A stretch of 64,000 nucleotides of DNA from assembly GCF_014207745.1 (NCBI RefSeq), contig NZ_JACHJB010000001.1, positions 3,224,001 through 3,288,000 of the forward strand, in the 5' to 3' direction. Made by a program: the position numbers and the translations under genes. A model generated the notes under the pieces. It ran no database searches. It was not told the origin of the DNA and worked only from the letters and a program-made list of their open reading frames with translations. The DNA is from Nonomuraea muscovyensis (GTDB lineage: Bacteria; Actinomycetota; Actinomycetes; Streptosporangiales; Streptosporangiaceae). Below are positions 56,315 to 64,000 of the stretch, piece after piece; position 1 is the stretch's first letter; the number at the start of each line of letters is the position of its first letter.

Positions 56315-57855
56315 GCCCCGATAGTCCGACCTCCGGCTTCGTCGCTTTCGTCGGCGCCGGTCCCGGTGATCCCAATTTGCTCACGCTCCGCGCCGCCGAG
56401 CTGCTCGGCAAGGCCGACGTGGTCGTCCTCGACGAGGAACGCTACGGTCCGCTGCTGCGCCACTGCCGCGAGGGCGTCGAGGTGGCCGCGGCCGACCTCG
56501 TCAAGCACGCCCAGGCGGGCCGCTTCGTCGTGCGCGTGTGCGAGGGCGACCCGATGCTGTTCTCCTCGATCACCGAGGAGGTCGCGGCCTGCACCGCGGC
56601 CGAGGTGGACTTCGAGATCGTGCCCGGCGTCCCGCCCGCGACCGCCGTGCTCACCTACGCGGGCATCCCGCCGGCGACGATCGTGCCCGAGTTCCGCGTC
56701 GTCGACGCCGCCCAGGACCAGGACTGGGCCTCGCACGCCGCCTGTCCCGGCACCCTGGTCGTCTACAACGGCCTCACCGACGCCGTCGCCATCGGCAAGG
56801 CGCTGATCGCGGGCGGCCGGGCCGACACCACGCCCGTCGCCGTCACCAGCGGCGGCACCACCACCGAGCAGCACACGGTCGTCTCGTCGCTCGGCCGGCT
56901 GCAGGCCGACCTCAAGCACGCGGGCTTCACCGAGCCGGCGCTCATGGTCGTCGGCGACGCCGTGGGCATGCGCGACAAGCTGTCGTGGTTCGAGACCAAG
57001 CCGCTGTTCGGCTGGCGCGTCCTGGTGCCGCGTACCAAGGAGCAGTCCAAGAGCCTGTCCGAGCAGCTCATCTCCTACGGCGCGGTGCCCGAGGAGGTGC
57101 CGACCATCTCGGTCGAGCCGCCCCGCACGCCGCAGCAGATGGACCGCGCCATCAAGGGCCTGGTCACCGGCCGCTACGAGTGGGTGGCCTTCACCAGCGC
57201 CAACGCCGTCAAGGCGGTGCGCGAGAAGTTCGAGGAGTACGGCCTCGACGCCCGCGCGTTCGCCGGGCTCAAGGTCGCGGCCGTGGGCGACGCCACGTCG
57301 CGGGCCCTGATCGAGTTCGGGGTCAAGCCCGACCTGCTGCCGTCGGGCGAGCAGTCGTCGGAGGGCCTGGTCGCCGAGTGGCCGCCGTACGACTCGATGC
57401 TCGACCCGATCAACCGCGTGCTGCTCCCGCGCGCCGACATCTCCACCGACACGCTGGTCGCCGGGCTGACCGAGCTGGGCTGGGAGTGCGACGACGTCAC
57501 GGCCTACCGCACCGTGCGTGCCGCGCCGCCGCCCGCGCCGATCCGGGAGGCGATCAAGGGCGGCGGGTTCGACGCCGTGCTCTTCACCTCCTCCTCGACC
57601 GTGCGCAACCTCGTCGGCATCGCCGGCAAGCCGCACAACGTCACTGTGATCGCCGTCATCGGCCCGCAGACCGCGAGCACCGCCGAGGAGTTCGGGCTGC
57701 GCGTGGACGTCATGGCCGACAAGCCCTCGGCCTCCGCGCTCGCCGCCGCGCTCGCCGAGTACGGCGCCAAGCAGCGTCAGGCGGCGCTCGCCGCGGGCGA
57801 CACGCCCCGACGGCCGTCGCTGAACCGCAGAGGAGCCCGGAGGAGAGCCAAGTGA
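56311..57855 (+). CDS. hemD: Uroporphyrinogen-III methyltransferase-synthase fusion (HemD)
   Basis: A 514-residue fusion. Residues 1-240 are a methyltransferase domain ([20 protein letters not shown]). Its later SUMT motif GDPFVFGRGGEE is changed to [12 protein letters not shown], so methyl transfer may be weak or lost. Residues 255-500 are the uroporphyrinogen-III synthase ([27 protein letters not shown]). The synthase is certain to be needed; the first domain is uncertain. It overlaps hemB by 4 bp. Confidence 0.9.
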   Translation: MSPDSPTSGFVAFVGAGPGDPNLLTLRAAELLGKADVVVLDEERYGPLLRHCREGVEVAAADLVKHAQAGRFVVRVCEGDPMLFSSITEEVAACTAAEVDFEIVPGVPPATAVLTYAGIPPATIVPEFRVVDAAQDQDWASHAACPGTLVVYNGLTDAVAIGKALIAGGRADTTPVAVTSGGTTTEQHTVVSSLGRLQADLKHAGFTEPALMVVGDAVGMRDKLSWFETKPLFGWRVLVPRTKEQSKSLSEQLISYGAVPEEVPTISVEPPRTPQQMDRAIKGLVTGRYEWVAFTSANAVKAVREKFEEYGLDARAFAGLKVAAVGDATSRALIEFGVKPDLLPSGEQSSEGLVAEWPPYDSMLDPINRVLLPRADISTDTLVAGLTELGWECDDVTAYRTVRAAPPPAPIREAIKGGGFDAVLFTSSSTVRNLVGIAGKPHNVTVIAVIGPQTASTAEEFGLRVDVMADKPSASALAAALAEYGAKQRQAALAAGDTPRRPSLNRRGARRRAK

Positions 57856-58835
57856 GTGCGCAGTTCCCGACCGCCCGTCCGCGACGGCTGCGCCGCACCG
57901 CCGCGCTGCGGCGGATGGTGGCGGGCACCCGGCTGCACCCGGCCGAGCTGATCCTGCCGCTGTTCGTCAAGGAGGGCATCGAGGAGCCGGCTCCGGTCGC
58001 CTCGATGCCGGGCGTCTTCCAGCACACCCGCGACTCGCTGTGCAAGGCGGTGCACGAGGCCGCCGAGGCCGGGGTGGGCGGGGTCATACTGTTCGGCATC
58101 CCGGCGGTCAAGGACAGCCGCGGCTCGGCCGCCGACGACCCCGACGGGATTCTCCAGGTGGCGCTGCGCGAGGTGACCGCCGAGGTCGGCGACGCCCTCG
58201 TGGTGATGGCCGACACCTGCCTGGACGAGTTCACCGACCACGGGCACTGCGGCATCCTCACCGAGTCCGGCGACGTCGACAACGACGCGACGCTCGAACG
58301 CTACGCCTCCATCGCCGTGGCCCAGGCCCGCGCCGGGTCCCAGATGGTCGCGCCGAGCGGCATGATGGACGGCCAGGTCGCGGCCATCCGCGCCGCGCTC
58401 GACGCCGACGGCTTCGCCCAGGTGCCGATCCTCGCCTACTCGGCCAAGTACGCCTCCAGCTTCTTCGGGCCGTTCCGCGACGCCGCCGAGTGCGCGCCGC
58501 AGTTCGGCGACCGCAGCACCCACCAGCAGGACCCGGCCGGGCCGCTGGACGAGGCGCTGCGCGAGGTCCGCCTGGACCTGGCCGAAGGCGCCGACGCGGT
58601 CATGGTCAAGCCGGCCCTGGCCTATCTCGACGTCATCAGGAGGGTCCGCGACGAGGTGGCCGTGCCGGTCGCGGCCTACCAGGTCAGCGGCGAGTACGCG
58701 ATGGTCGAGGCGGCCGCGGCGAACGGGTGGATCGACCGGGACCGCATGATCATGGAGTCGCTGGTGGCGATCCGGCGGGCGGGGGCCGACCTGATCCTCA
58801 CGTACTGGGCCACCGAGGTCGCCCGCCGCCTCTGA
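57852..58835 (+). CDS. hemB: Porphobilinogen synthase HemB
   Basis: A 327-residue aminolevulinate dehydratase condensing two 5-aminolevulinate molecules. Catalytic lysines lie in [18 protein letters not shown] and [11 protein letters not shown]; the metal-binding region is [16 protein letters not shown]. The order of hemA, C, D and B after rex is the same as in Streptomyces. A GTG start overlaps the hemD stop. It is the last gene of the operon; a possible terminator follows. Confidence 0.97.
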   Translation: MSAQFPTARPRRLRRTAALRRMVAGTRLHPAELILPLFVKEGIEEPAPVASMPGVFQHTRDSLCKAVHEAAEAGVGGVILFGIPAVKDSRGSAADDPDGILQVALREVTAEVGDALVVMADTCLDEFTDHGHCGILTESGDVDNDATLERYASIAVAQARAGSQMVAPSGMMDGQVAAIRAALDADGFAQVPILAYSAKYASSFFGPFRDAAECAPQFGDRSTHQQDPAGPLDEALREVRLDLAEGADAVMVKPALAYLDVIRRVRDEVAVPVAAYQVSGEYAMVEAAAANGWIDRDRMIMESLVAIRRAGADLILTYWATEVARRL

Positions 58836-58849
58836 CCCCGCCCCAGAGG
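58829..58849 (+). terminator. Possible terminator of the rex-hemACDB operon
   Basis: Stem CCTCTG/CAGAGG with a 9-nt loop, overlapping the hemB stop and followed by a weak T-rich stretch (CTGCTTTTGG). Confidence 0.4.
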
Positions 58850-59289
58850 GTCCGCCTGCTTTTGGCCCGCTCCGGTGGATCCGTGCGCACTCCGCGCCGC
58901 ACTGGCACGAGAGTGGCTCGCCCGTGCTCGTGTCGGCCCAGGTGCCGCCGCGCGTCCGGCCGCGCGAGCTGCGGGTGAGGACTCCCGTACATCCCGTGGG
59001 CGTTCGCGGGGTCGCCGGGCACGGGGCCGGGGCGGGGTGGGGGTGTGGTTCGGGGGCGTGCGAGAGTGGGTGGGTGAGCCTCCGCGCGCCACGCCGTTGT
59101 CTGTGGGGTTTTCGCGGCGCGGGGGTGGGCTGGGCGGGCCCTCTGGAGGGCGCACGGTCTTCAACGTGGGGATTCCCGTCGGGTCATGGGACGTGTGCGA
59201 TAAACTGTGACGACTAGTGCTGGTGTGTCCCGCGTGAGCCCATGGCCAGGAGCCGGGAACCTTCAAGGCACGGATCGACGGGAGACACC
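58850..59289. other. 440-bp region between hemB and the primase-like gene
   Basis: No convincing gene. It contains a G-rich tract that could form a G-quadruplex (59023-59043), and near the end TGTGCGATAAACTG (about 59198-59211), a possible -10 region for the next gene. Confidence 0.5.
59023..59043 (+). other. G-quadruplex-prone tract
   Basis: GGGG-CC-GGGG-C-GGGG-T-GGGGG: four G runs with loops of 2, 1 and 1 nt; a further GGGGG lies at 59052-59056. Confidence 0.5.
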
Positions 59290-59919
59290 ATGGTGGGGGC
59301 ACCACTCGCTCGGCGTACCAGAAAACGATCCCGGCCGTCCCGGATCGACTCCGTCCTGGGCTATGCCGCCCTGGGGTGGCCGGCCGTACCGGGGGCCTTT
59401 CCCCTGCGGCGCGGGTCGCGGGCGTGTTCGTGCGACCGGCTCGGCTGTCCCGACCCCGGCGCGCACCCGCTCTCGCCCGCCTGGCATCTCCAGGCCACCA
59501 CTGACGCCACCCTGCTGGCGCGCTGGTGGCGGCTGGAGCCCGAAGCCAACGTGATCCTGCCCACGGGCACGGTGTTCGACGTGTTCGACGTACCCCTCGC
59601 CACCGGTCTCACGGCTCTGTCCCGCCTCGACGCCGAGGGAGTCCACTCAGGCCCGGTCGCCGCCAACGGCGACCGGGTCTTGTTCTATGTGGCGACCCGG
59701 GGAAACCCGGAGGACGAGGACGAGTGGTGGTCGTGTCACCTCGACTGCGATCCGGCCACCATCGACGCCACGCCGGGGCTCCGCTGGCACTGCCGCGACA
59801 GCTACGTCCTCGCCCCGCCGTCCACGTTGCCGAACGGCCAGCCCGTCTCCTGGCTCCGCGCCCCGGACGGCCGCCCGCTCCCCGACCCGCTGCGCATCCT
59901 GGAACGCCTGGCCGACTAG
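59290..59919 (+). CDS. Primase-polymerase (prim-pol) domain protein
   Basis: A 209-residue protein with the pattern of bifunctional DNA primase/polymerase N-terminal domains: GWPAVPGAFPL, a Cys pair in CSCDRLGCPD, and VFDVFDVP with aspartates at the catalytic DxD position. No helicase domain or plasmid genes accompany it, so it is a standalone copy; such copies occur in actinomycetes with unknown roles. The ATG at 59290 follows GGGAGA; a longer frame to 59242 has no such site. Confidence 0.7.
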   Translation: MVGAPLARRTRKRSRPSRIDSVLGYAALGWPAVPGAFPLRRGSRACSCDRLGCPDPGAHPLSPAWHLQATTDATLLARWWRLEPEANVILPTGTVFDVFDVPLATGLTALSRLDAEGVHSGPVAANGDRVLFYVATRGNPEDEDEWWSCHLDCDPATIDATPGLRWHCRDSYVLAPPSTLPNGQPVSWLRAPDGRPLPDPLRILERLAD

Positions 59920-60130
59920 ACCGGCGCGCCGTGATCTTTTGACGGGAGCCGCTGTCCGGCCGCCGGATGCCGGTCTGGGTGAAGGGCCGCCGGCCTGGCA
60001 GAGCGGATCGATGGGTGGTGGAGCGGGGCGGGGTGGCCGGTGGGGGGTGGTTCGTCCTCGTGGATCTGGGGGTCGCTCACTCGGCCTGGCCGGTGGCCGG
60101 GGCCGGTTCGCAGAGTTGTGGCGGACGGGG

Positions 60131-61036
60131 TCAGCGGCCGAGGAGGAGGGGGACGAAGACCAGGTTGGTGATCACGTGGATGAGGATGATCACCCAGATG
60201 TTGCGGTAGCGGGACCACAGGTAGCCCAGCATGAGGCCGAAGACGCCCTGGAAGGCGACGATGCTCGCCAGGCCCAGCAAAGGCGCGTCGGGGCGTACGT
60301 GGGAGGTGTGCATGAGGGCGAACAGCAGGGACGAGCCCAGGATCGCCGGCCACCTGCCGTACAGGGCCTCCAGCCGGGTCTGCAGCCAGCCCCGGTAGAA
60401 CACCTCCTCCAGCACGCTCGCCGTGAGCAGCGTGATCAGCGACCCGATGACCAGGACGACGGGGTCGGGCAGCTCCTGGGTCAGCGGCACGGCGAGCGGG
60501 CCCACCTGGGAGAGCAGGAACCACACGACGACCGCCGGTAACGGGGCCAGCCAGGTGACCGGGGCGGGAATCGCCCTGGCCGCGAGCCCGTCGCCGCGCA
60601 GCAGGCGGAAGGCGAGGAGGGGACCGGCCAGCAGGACGACGACCTTGACCACCGGGTAGAGCAGGCCGGCGCGGGACGCGAACGGGGCGAGGCAGGCCAT
60701 CACCAGAGCCAGCGCCACCAGGATCCACGCCTCGCCGCGCAGCCGGGAGGCGGGCAGGCCGGTGAGCGGCCGGGGCGGCTCCACCCGGGGCGGCACCAGG
60801 CGGGCCAGCGCCAGCGCCGCCAGCGGGGGCAGGATGGCCGCCCACAGGGACATGCCCGACGCGCCAGGGTCGGCGGAGCCCGTGATCGAGGTGTGGCCCG
60901 TCGCCACGAGCCAGACGTAGGCGGCGGCGAACACGGTCAGCCCCGCGCCCGTGAAGGCCAGGCGGGGAGTGGTGGTCGGGGATGTGGGAGGGGCCATGAA
61001 GGAGATGGTCTCCGGAAATCGGGCGAGTGTCGTCAT
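60131..61036 (-). CDS. CPBP-family intramembrane metalloprotease
   Basis: A 301-residue membrane protein with about eight hydrophobic segments. The CPBP (Abi) signature is [10 protein letters not shown] (ExxxR type), then [11 protein letters not shown] and [11 protein letters not shown] with the metal-binding His. Members mature peptides or bacteriocin-immunity proteins; the substrate here is unknown. Two starts are possible, ATG at 61036 and ATG at 60997 (directly before the first membrane helix); neither has a strong ribosome-binding site. Confidence 0.87.
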   Translation of the reverse strand: MTTLARFPETISFMAPPTSPTTTPRLAFTGAGLTVFAAAYVWLVATGHTSITGSADPGASGMSLWAAILPPLAALALARLVPPRVEPPRPLTGLPASRLRGEAWILVALALVMACLAPFASRAGLLYPVVKVVVLLAGPLLAFRLLRGDGLAARAIPAPVTWLAPLPAVVVWFLLSQVGPLAVPLTQELPDPVVLVIGSLITLLTASVLEEVFYRGWLQTRLEALYGRWPAILGSSLLFALMHTSHVRPDAPLLGLASIVAFQGVFGLMLGYLWSRYRNIWVIILIHVITNLVFVPLLLGR

Positions 61037-61126
61037 CCCGGGGTCCGATTCTCGGGGACCGACTTTGGATGTACGCGCGCCCCACCGCATGGGGGACCGC
61101 GGCCGTCCGCGACTAACCTGGAGCGC

Positions 61127-62416
61127 GTGAGCCGTACACAGAAGTCCGAGGACCTGTTCGCCCGCGCCCGCGCCCTCGTGCCGGGAGGCGTCAACTCGCC
61201 GGTCCGCGCGTTCGGCGCGGTCGGCGGCACGCCCCGCTTCATGGCCTCCGGCGAGGGGCCCTACATCACCGACGTGGACGGCAACCGTTACGTCGACCTC
61301 GTCTGCTCCTGGGGGCCGATGATCCTGGGGCACCGCCACCCCGCCGTCGTCGAGGCGGTCACGGAGGCGGTCTCCCACGGGTTCGGGTACGGCGCGGCCA
61401 CCCCCGGGGAGGTGGAGCTGGCCGAGGAGATCGCCGCCCGGGTCGCACCGGTGGAGCGGGTACGCCTGGTCAGCTCGGGCACCGAGGCGACGATGAGCGC
61501 GGTGCGGCTGGCGCGCGGGTTCACCGGCCGGTCCAAGGTGATCAAGTTCGCCGGCTGCTACCACGGCCATGTCGACGCGCTGCTGGCCTCGGCCGGGTCG
61601 GGCGTGGTGACGTTCGGGCTGCCCGACACGCCTGGGGTGACCGGGGCGTCGGCGGCCGACACGATCGTCCTGCCGTACAACGACGTCGCGGCGGTCGAGG
61701 CGGCGTTCGCGGCGGCCGAGATCGCCTGCGTGATCACGGAGGCGTGCCCGGCCAACATGGGCGTGGTGCCGCCGCGTGACGGCTTCAACGCGCGGCTGCG
61801 CGAGCTGTGCACCGCCAACGGCGCGTTGCTGATCATGGACGAGGTGCTGACGGGCTTCCGCGTGTCGCCGGCGGGCTGGTACGGCCTGGACCCGGTGGAC
61901 GCCGACCTGATGACGTTCGGCAAGGTCATGGGCGGCGGGCTGCCGGCGGCGGCGTTCGGCGGGCGGGCCGACGTCATGGCCAGGCTCGCCCCGGAGGGAC
62001 CCGTCTACCAGGCGGGCACGCTGTCGGGCAACCCGCTGGCGTGCGCCGCGGGCCTGGCCACGTTGCGCGCGCTCGACGCCGACGCCTACGCCACGGTGGA
62101 CGCGGCGGCGCTGGCCGTGGGGCAGGCCGCCTCCGACGCCCTCACCGCGGCCGGGGTGCCGCACAGGTTGCAGCGGGCGGGCAACCTGTTCTCGGTCTTC
62201 TTCACCGACCAGGAGGTCCGTGACTTCGCCGGGGCCCGGAGCCAGAACACGGCGGCGTTCACCGCGTTCTTCCACAGTATGCTCGACCAGGGCGTCTACC
62301 TGCCGCCGTCGGCGTACGAGGCGTGGTTCCTGTCGGCGTCGCACGACGACGAGGCGCTGAACCGGGTGGCCGACGCCCTGCCCGCCGCCGCCAAGGCGGC
62401 CGCCGCGACACACTAG
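61127..62416 (+). CDS. hemL: Glutamate-1-semialdehyde 2,1-aminomutase HemL
   Basis: A 429-residue PLP enzyme that converts glutamate-1-semialdehyde to 5-aminolevulinate. Motifs: [38 protein letters not shown] and the PLP lysine in [14 protein letters not shown] start follows GGAG. It completes the C5 branch begun by hemA, 5.7 kb upstream, separated by the prim-pol and CPBP genes. Confidence 0.97.
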   Translation: MSRTQKSEDLFARARALVPGGVNSPVRAFGAVGGTPRFMASGEGPYITDVDGNRYVDLVCSWGPMILGHRHPAVVEAVTEAVSHGFGYGAATPGEVELAEEIAARVAPVERVRLVSSGTEATMSAVRLARGFTGRSKVIKFAGCYHGHVDALLASAGSGVVTFGLPDTPGVTGASAADTIVLPYNDVAAVEAAFAAAEIACVITEACPANMGVVPPRDGFNARLRELCTANGALLIMDEVLTGFRVSPAGWYGLDPVDADLMTFGKVMGGGLPAAAFGGRADVMARLAPEGPVYQAGTLSGNPLACAAGLATLRALDADAYATVDAAALAVGQAASDALTAAGVPHRLQRAGNLFSVFFTDQEVRDFAGARSQNTAAFTAFFHSMLDQGVYLPPSAYEAWFLSASHDDEALNRVADALPAAAKAAAATH

Positions 62417-62446
62417 CGCTCCCGGCCCGGCGCCCGAGCGACCTGG

Positions 62447-62839
62447 CTACCCGCGGCGACGCAGCAGCGGGACCAGTACGGCGGCGACGGCGAGGTGCAT
62501 CGCGGCGAGCACGGTCCTGGCGCCTGCCGTGGCCTCGGCGAAGAGGATCGGGACGAAGGACACCAGCAGCACGATCACCGCGAGCCAGGTCCAGATGGTG
62601 GCCGCCCGCTCGCTGAACCTCTCCAGGACGGCCAGGGCGCCCCAGCCGAGCAGCGCGAAGGCGAGCGCGAACCCGGCGACGAGGGGCAGGCCGATCACCA
62701 TCGGCGGTTGCCCGTTGCGCATGTCCACCCGCAGCTCGATGCCCAGGACGGCGGCGGCGAGGCCGACGAGCACGGCGGCGAGGACCGCCCCGCCGACCGC
62801 CAGGACCCTCGTGCGGCGGCGGGCTCCGGCGGCGGTCAT
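62447..62839 (-). CDS. DUF6069 four-helix membrane protein
   Basis: A 130-residue protein with four predicted membrane helices (VLAVGGAVLAAVLVGLAAAVLG; VAGFALAFALLGWGALAVL; TIWTWLAVIVLLVSFVPILF; VLAAMHLAVAAVLVPLL) and the pattern of DUF6069. Function unknown. The ATG at 62839 overlaps the stop of the small gene upstream by 4 bp, so they are probably translated together. Confidence 0.8.
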   Translation of the reverse strand: MTAAGARRRTRVLAVGGAVLAAVLVGLAAAVLGIELRVDMRNGQPPMVIGLPLVAGFALAFALLGWGALAVLERFSERAATIWTWLAVIVLLVSFVPILFAEATAGARTVLAAMHLAVAAVLVPLLRRRG

Positions 62840-63039
62840 GCCGCGCTCCGGGCGAGCAGCGCGGCGCGCTCGGCGACCCGGGGGCGGGGGAGAGACGTGG
62901 TCGGCGCCCGCCCGGCGCCGGCCCGGTCCGTGTCCTTTGCGGCGCCCCGGCCAGGAGCGGCCGGCCGGGCCGCGGCCAGGGCCGGCGGGCGGACGGTGCT
63001 CGTGAAGCGGTGGGAACTCATAGCGACATTGGCTGACAT
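62836..63039 (-). CDS. Small basic protein coupled to the DUF6069 gene
   Basis: A 67-residue Ala/Arg/Pro-rich protein (FTSTVRPPALAAARPAAPG) with no known domain. Evidence that it is real: a good AGAGGA ribosome-binding site 6 nt before the ATG and a 4-bp ATGA overlap with the DUF6069 gene. It could also be a leader peptide. Confidence 0.45.
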   Translation of the reverse strand: MSANVAMSSHRFTSTVRPPALAAARPAAPGRGAAKDTDRAGAGRAPTTSLPRPRVAERAALLARSAA

Positions 63040-63112
63040 GGTGTGTCCTCTCGGGTGGTCGTGAAGGACGCGACGAGGGGCCGAGTCCCGTCATGACCGG
63101 TTTCGGGTCGGT

Positions 63113-64000
63113 TCAGCCGAGGTCGGCGGGGTTGACGGCGTGGGCGACGGCGCGGTAGCCGGCATCGTTGAGGTGGAGGTGGTCGCCGGCGTCGTAGGCG
63201 GGGTCGAGCTGATCCTCATCGGTGGGGGACGCCAGCGCGCGATCAAGGTCGATCACGGCGTCGTACTGACCGGAGGTGCGGATCCAGGTGTTGACCTCCT
63301 CCCGCTTTCTCTCGCTGCGCGGCGTGTGGTAGCGGGAGCCCTTCATCGGCGGAAGCGTGGCGCCGATGATCCGCACCCCCTTGGCGCGGGCCTGCCGGAT
63401 CAGACTGAGATGCCCCGCGATGACCTTTTGGGCCGGGACCTCGACGGCGGGCCCGCCGATGGGGGAGGGCGCCTCACTCATGCCGATGTCGTTGGTGCCT
63501 GCCAGGACGATGACCGTGCCCACGCGGGGCTGCGCGAGGACGTCACGTCCGAACCGGGACGTGGCACTGTCGCCGAACTGCGGGGAGTCGACCGTCACGA
63601 GGTTGCCGGCGATGCCCTGGTTGACTATGGCGCGAGGCCGGCTGGTGGTGGAGAGCCGTTCGGCGAGCTCGTCGGGGTAGCGGTTGTCGGCCCCGGGGGT
63701 GGAGCCGTACCCATCGGTGAGGGAGTCGCCGAAGGCGACCACGCCAGGGCGTCGCGGCGTCGCGCCGATGACGTCGACTGCGCTGAGGTAGTACCAGGAC
63801 TGTGAGGTGTCGGTGAAGGCCGTGGCGCTGGTGTCGGCCCGGTGGTCGCCGGCCGCCCGGTAGCTGGTGGCCGTGGCCTGTGCGTGGTAGGTGGCGGGAC
63901 CGGTCGGCGCGGCGAAGTGAAGGGTGACCGTCACGGAGTCCAGCGCTTTCAGCGGCAGCGCCACCGGGTCGCCGGCGAGTTCCGCCCCGGCCGGGATGGT
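63113..64000 (-). CDS. SGNH/GDSL hydrolase (5' end cut by window edge)
   Basis: At least 295 residues of an SGNH esterase. Block I is VAFGDSLTDGYGS (nucleophile Ser), block III AGTNDIG, block V DHLHLNDAGYRAV (Asp and His). An N-terminal beta-sandwich-like region (about 100 residues, VTVTLHFAAPTGPATYHAQ) precedes it, as in secreted carbohydrate or lipid esterases. The start lies beyond 64000, so a signal peptide cannot be checked. Substrate unknown. Confidence 0.85.
   Translation of the reverse strand, partial: TIPAGAELAGDPVALPLKALDSVTVTLHFAAPTGPATYHAQATATSYRAAGDHRADTSATAFTDTSQSWYYLSAVDVIGATPRRPGVVAFGDSLTDGYGSTPGADNRYPDELAERLSTTSRPRAIVNQGIAGNLVTVDSPQFGDSATSRFGRDVLAQPRVGTVIVLAGTNDIGMSEAPSPIGGPAVEVPAQKVIAGHLSLIRQARAKGVRIIGATLPPMKGSRYHTPRSERKREEVNTWIRTSGQYDAVIDLDRALASPTDEDQLDPAYDAGDHLHLNDAGYRAVAHAVNPADLG

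Overview
The window is about 64 kb of very GC-rich chromosomal DNA from a sporulating, filamentous actinomycete. The signs are a BldN-type ECF sigma factor next to an RsbN-like anti-sigma factor, a BdtA/BldC-like small DNA-binding protein, the 32-residue bS22 ribosomal protein, an XRE/DUF397 pair, a rex-hemACDB operon and an HspR-controlled dnaK operon. The overall content suggests Streptosporangiaceae (Nonomuraea-like). That is inference from gene content; no search was run.

Layout. 1-12.1 kb: metabolic and regulatory genes, namely serB (cut by the window edge), a QueA-like gene coupled to an SDR gene, a GAF histidine kinase and NarL-type regulator, a lone ABC ATPase, a TauE/SafE permease, an NmrA-type protein, a DUF2231-Rieske fusion, an HD phosphohydrolase and a molybdopterin oxidoreductase. 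12.1-15 kb: an accessory patch with two genes resembling the transfer region of actinomycete integrative elements, direct repeats, a long U-tailed hairpin, and an XRE/DUF397 pair with palindromic candidate operators. 15.2-24 kb: an MFS exporter divergent from an MmyB-type regulator with three evenly spaced operator-like sites, a CapA lipoprotein, an EphD-like hydrolase/SDR fusion, a TetR regulator, a SUKH protein and small unknown proteins.

24.3-31.1 kb: the heat-shock operon dnaK-grpE-dnaJ-hspR-clpB, read leftward from a promoter overlapped by HAIR operators. 31.1-39.7 kb: proline dehydrogenase and proC, then an accessory insertion. This holds an IS200/IS605-type element with a dead TnpA and an intact TnpB, the wreck of a MacA/MacB efflux locus, and an ABC exporter with its own two-component system. 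39.8-50.1 kb: acuC, a BdtA-like regulator, bS22, an epimerase/acyltransferase pair, an ECF sigma factor coupled to an LCP protein, a HAD hydrolase and the rsbN/bldN pair.

50.3-64 kb: a membrane protein with a C-terminal ABM (quinol-monooxygenase-like) domain, then a 1.13-kb IS701-derived element with 25-bp inverted repeats and a CTAG target duplication carrying a MazF/PemK-like gene. A glutaredoxin-like gene then diverges from rex-hemA-hemC-hemD-hemB across a near-perfect Rex operator. After these come a primase-polymerase-like protein, a CPBP protease, hemL, a DUF6069 protein and a GDSL hydrolase cut by the right edge. Heme synthesis (hemA, C, D, B and L) and the redox sensor Rex form the clearest functional unit.

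The most unusual items are the IS701-derived MazF-carrying element, the TnpB that outlived its transposase inside a broken efflux operon, and the cluster of unexplained repeats and hairpins around 13.1-13.7 kb.
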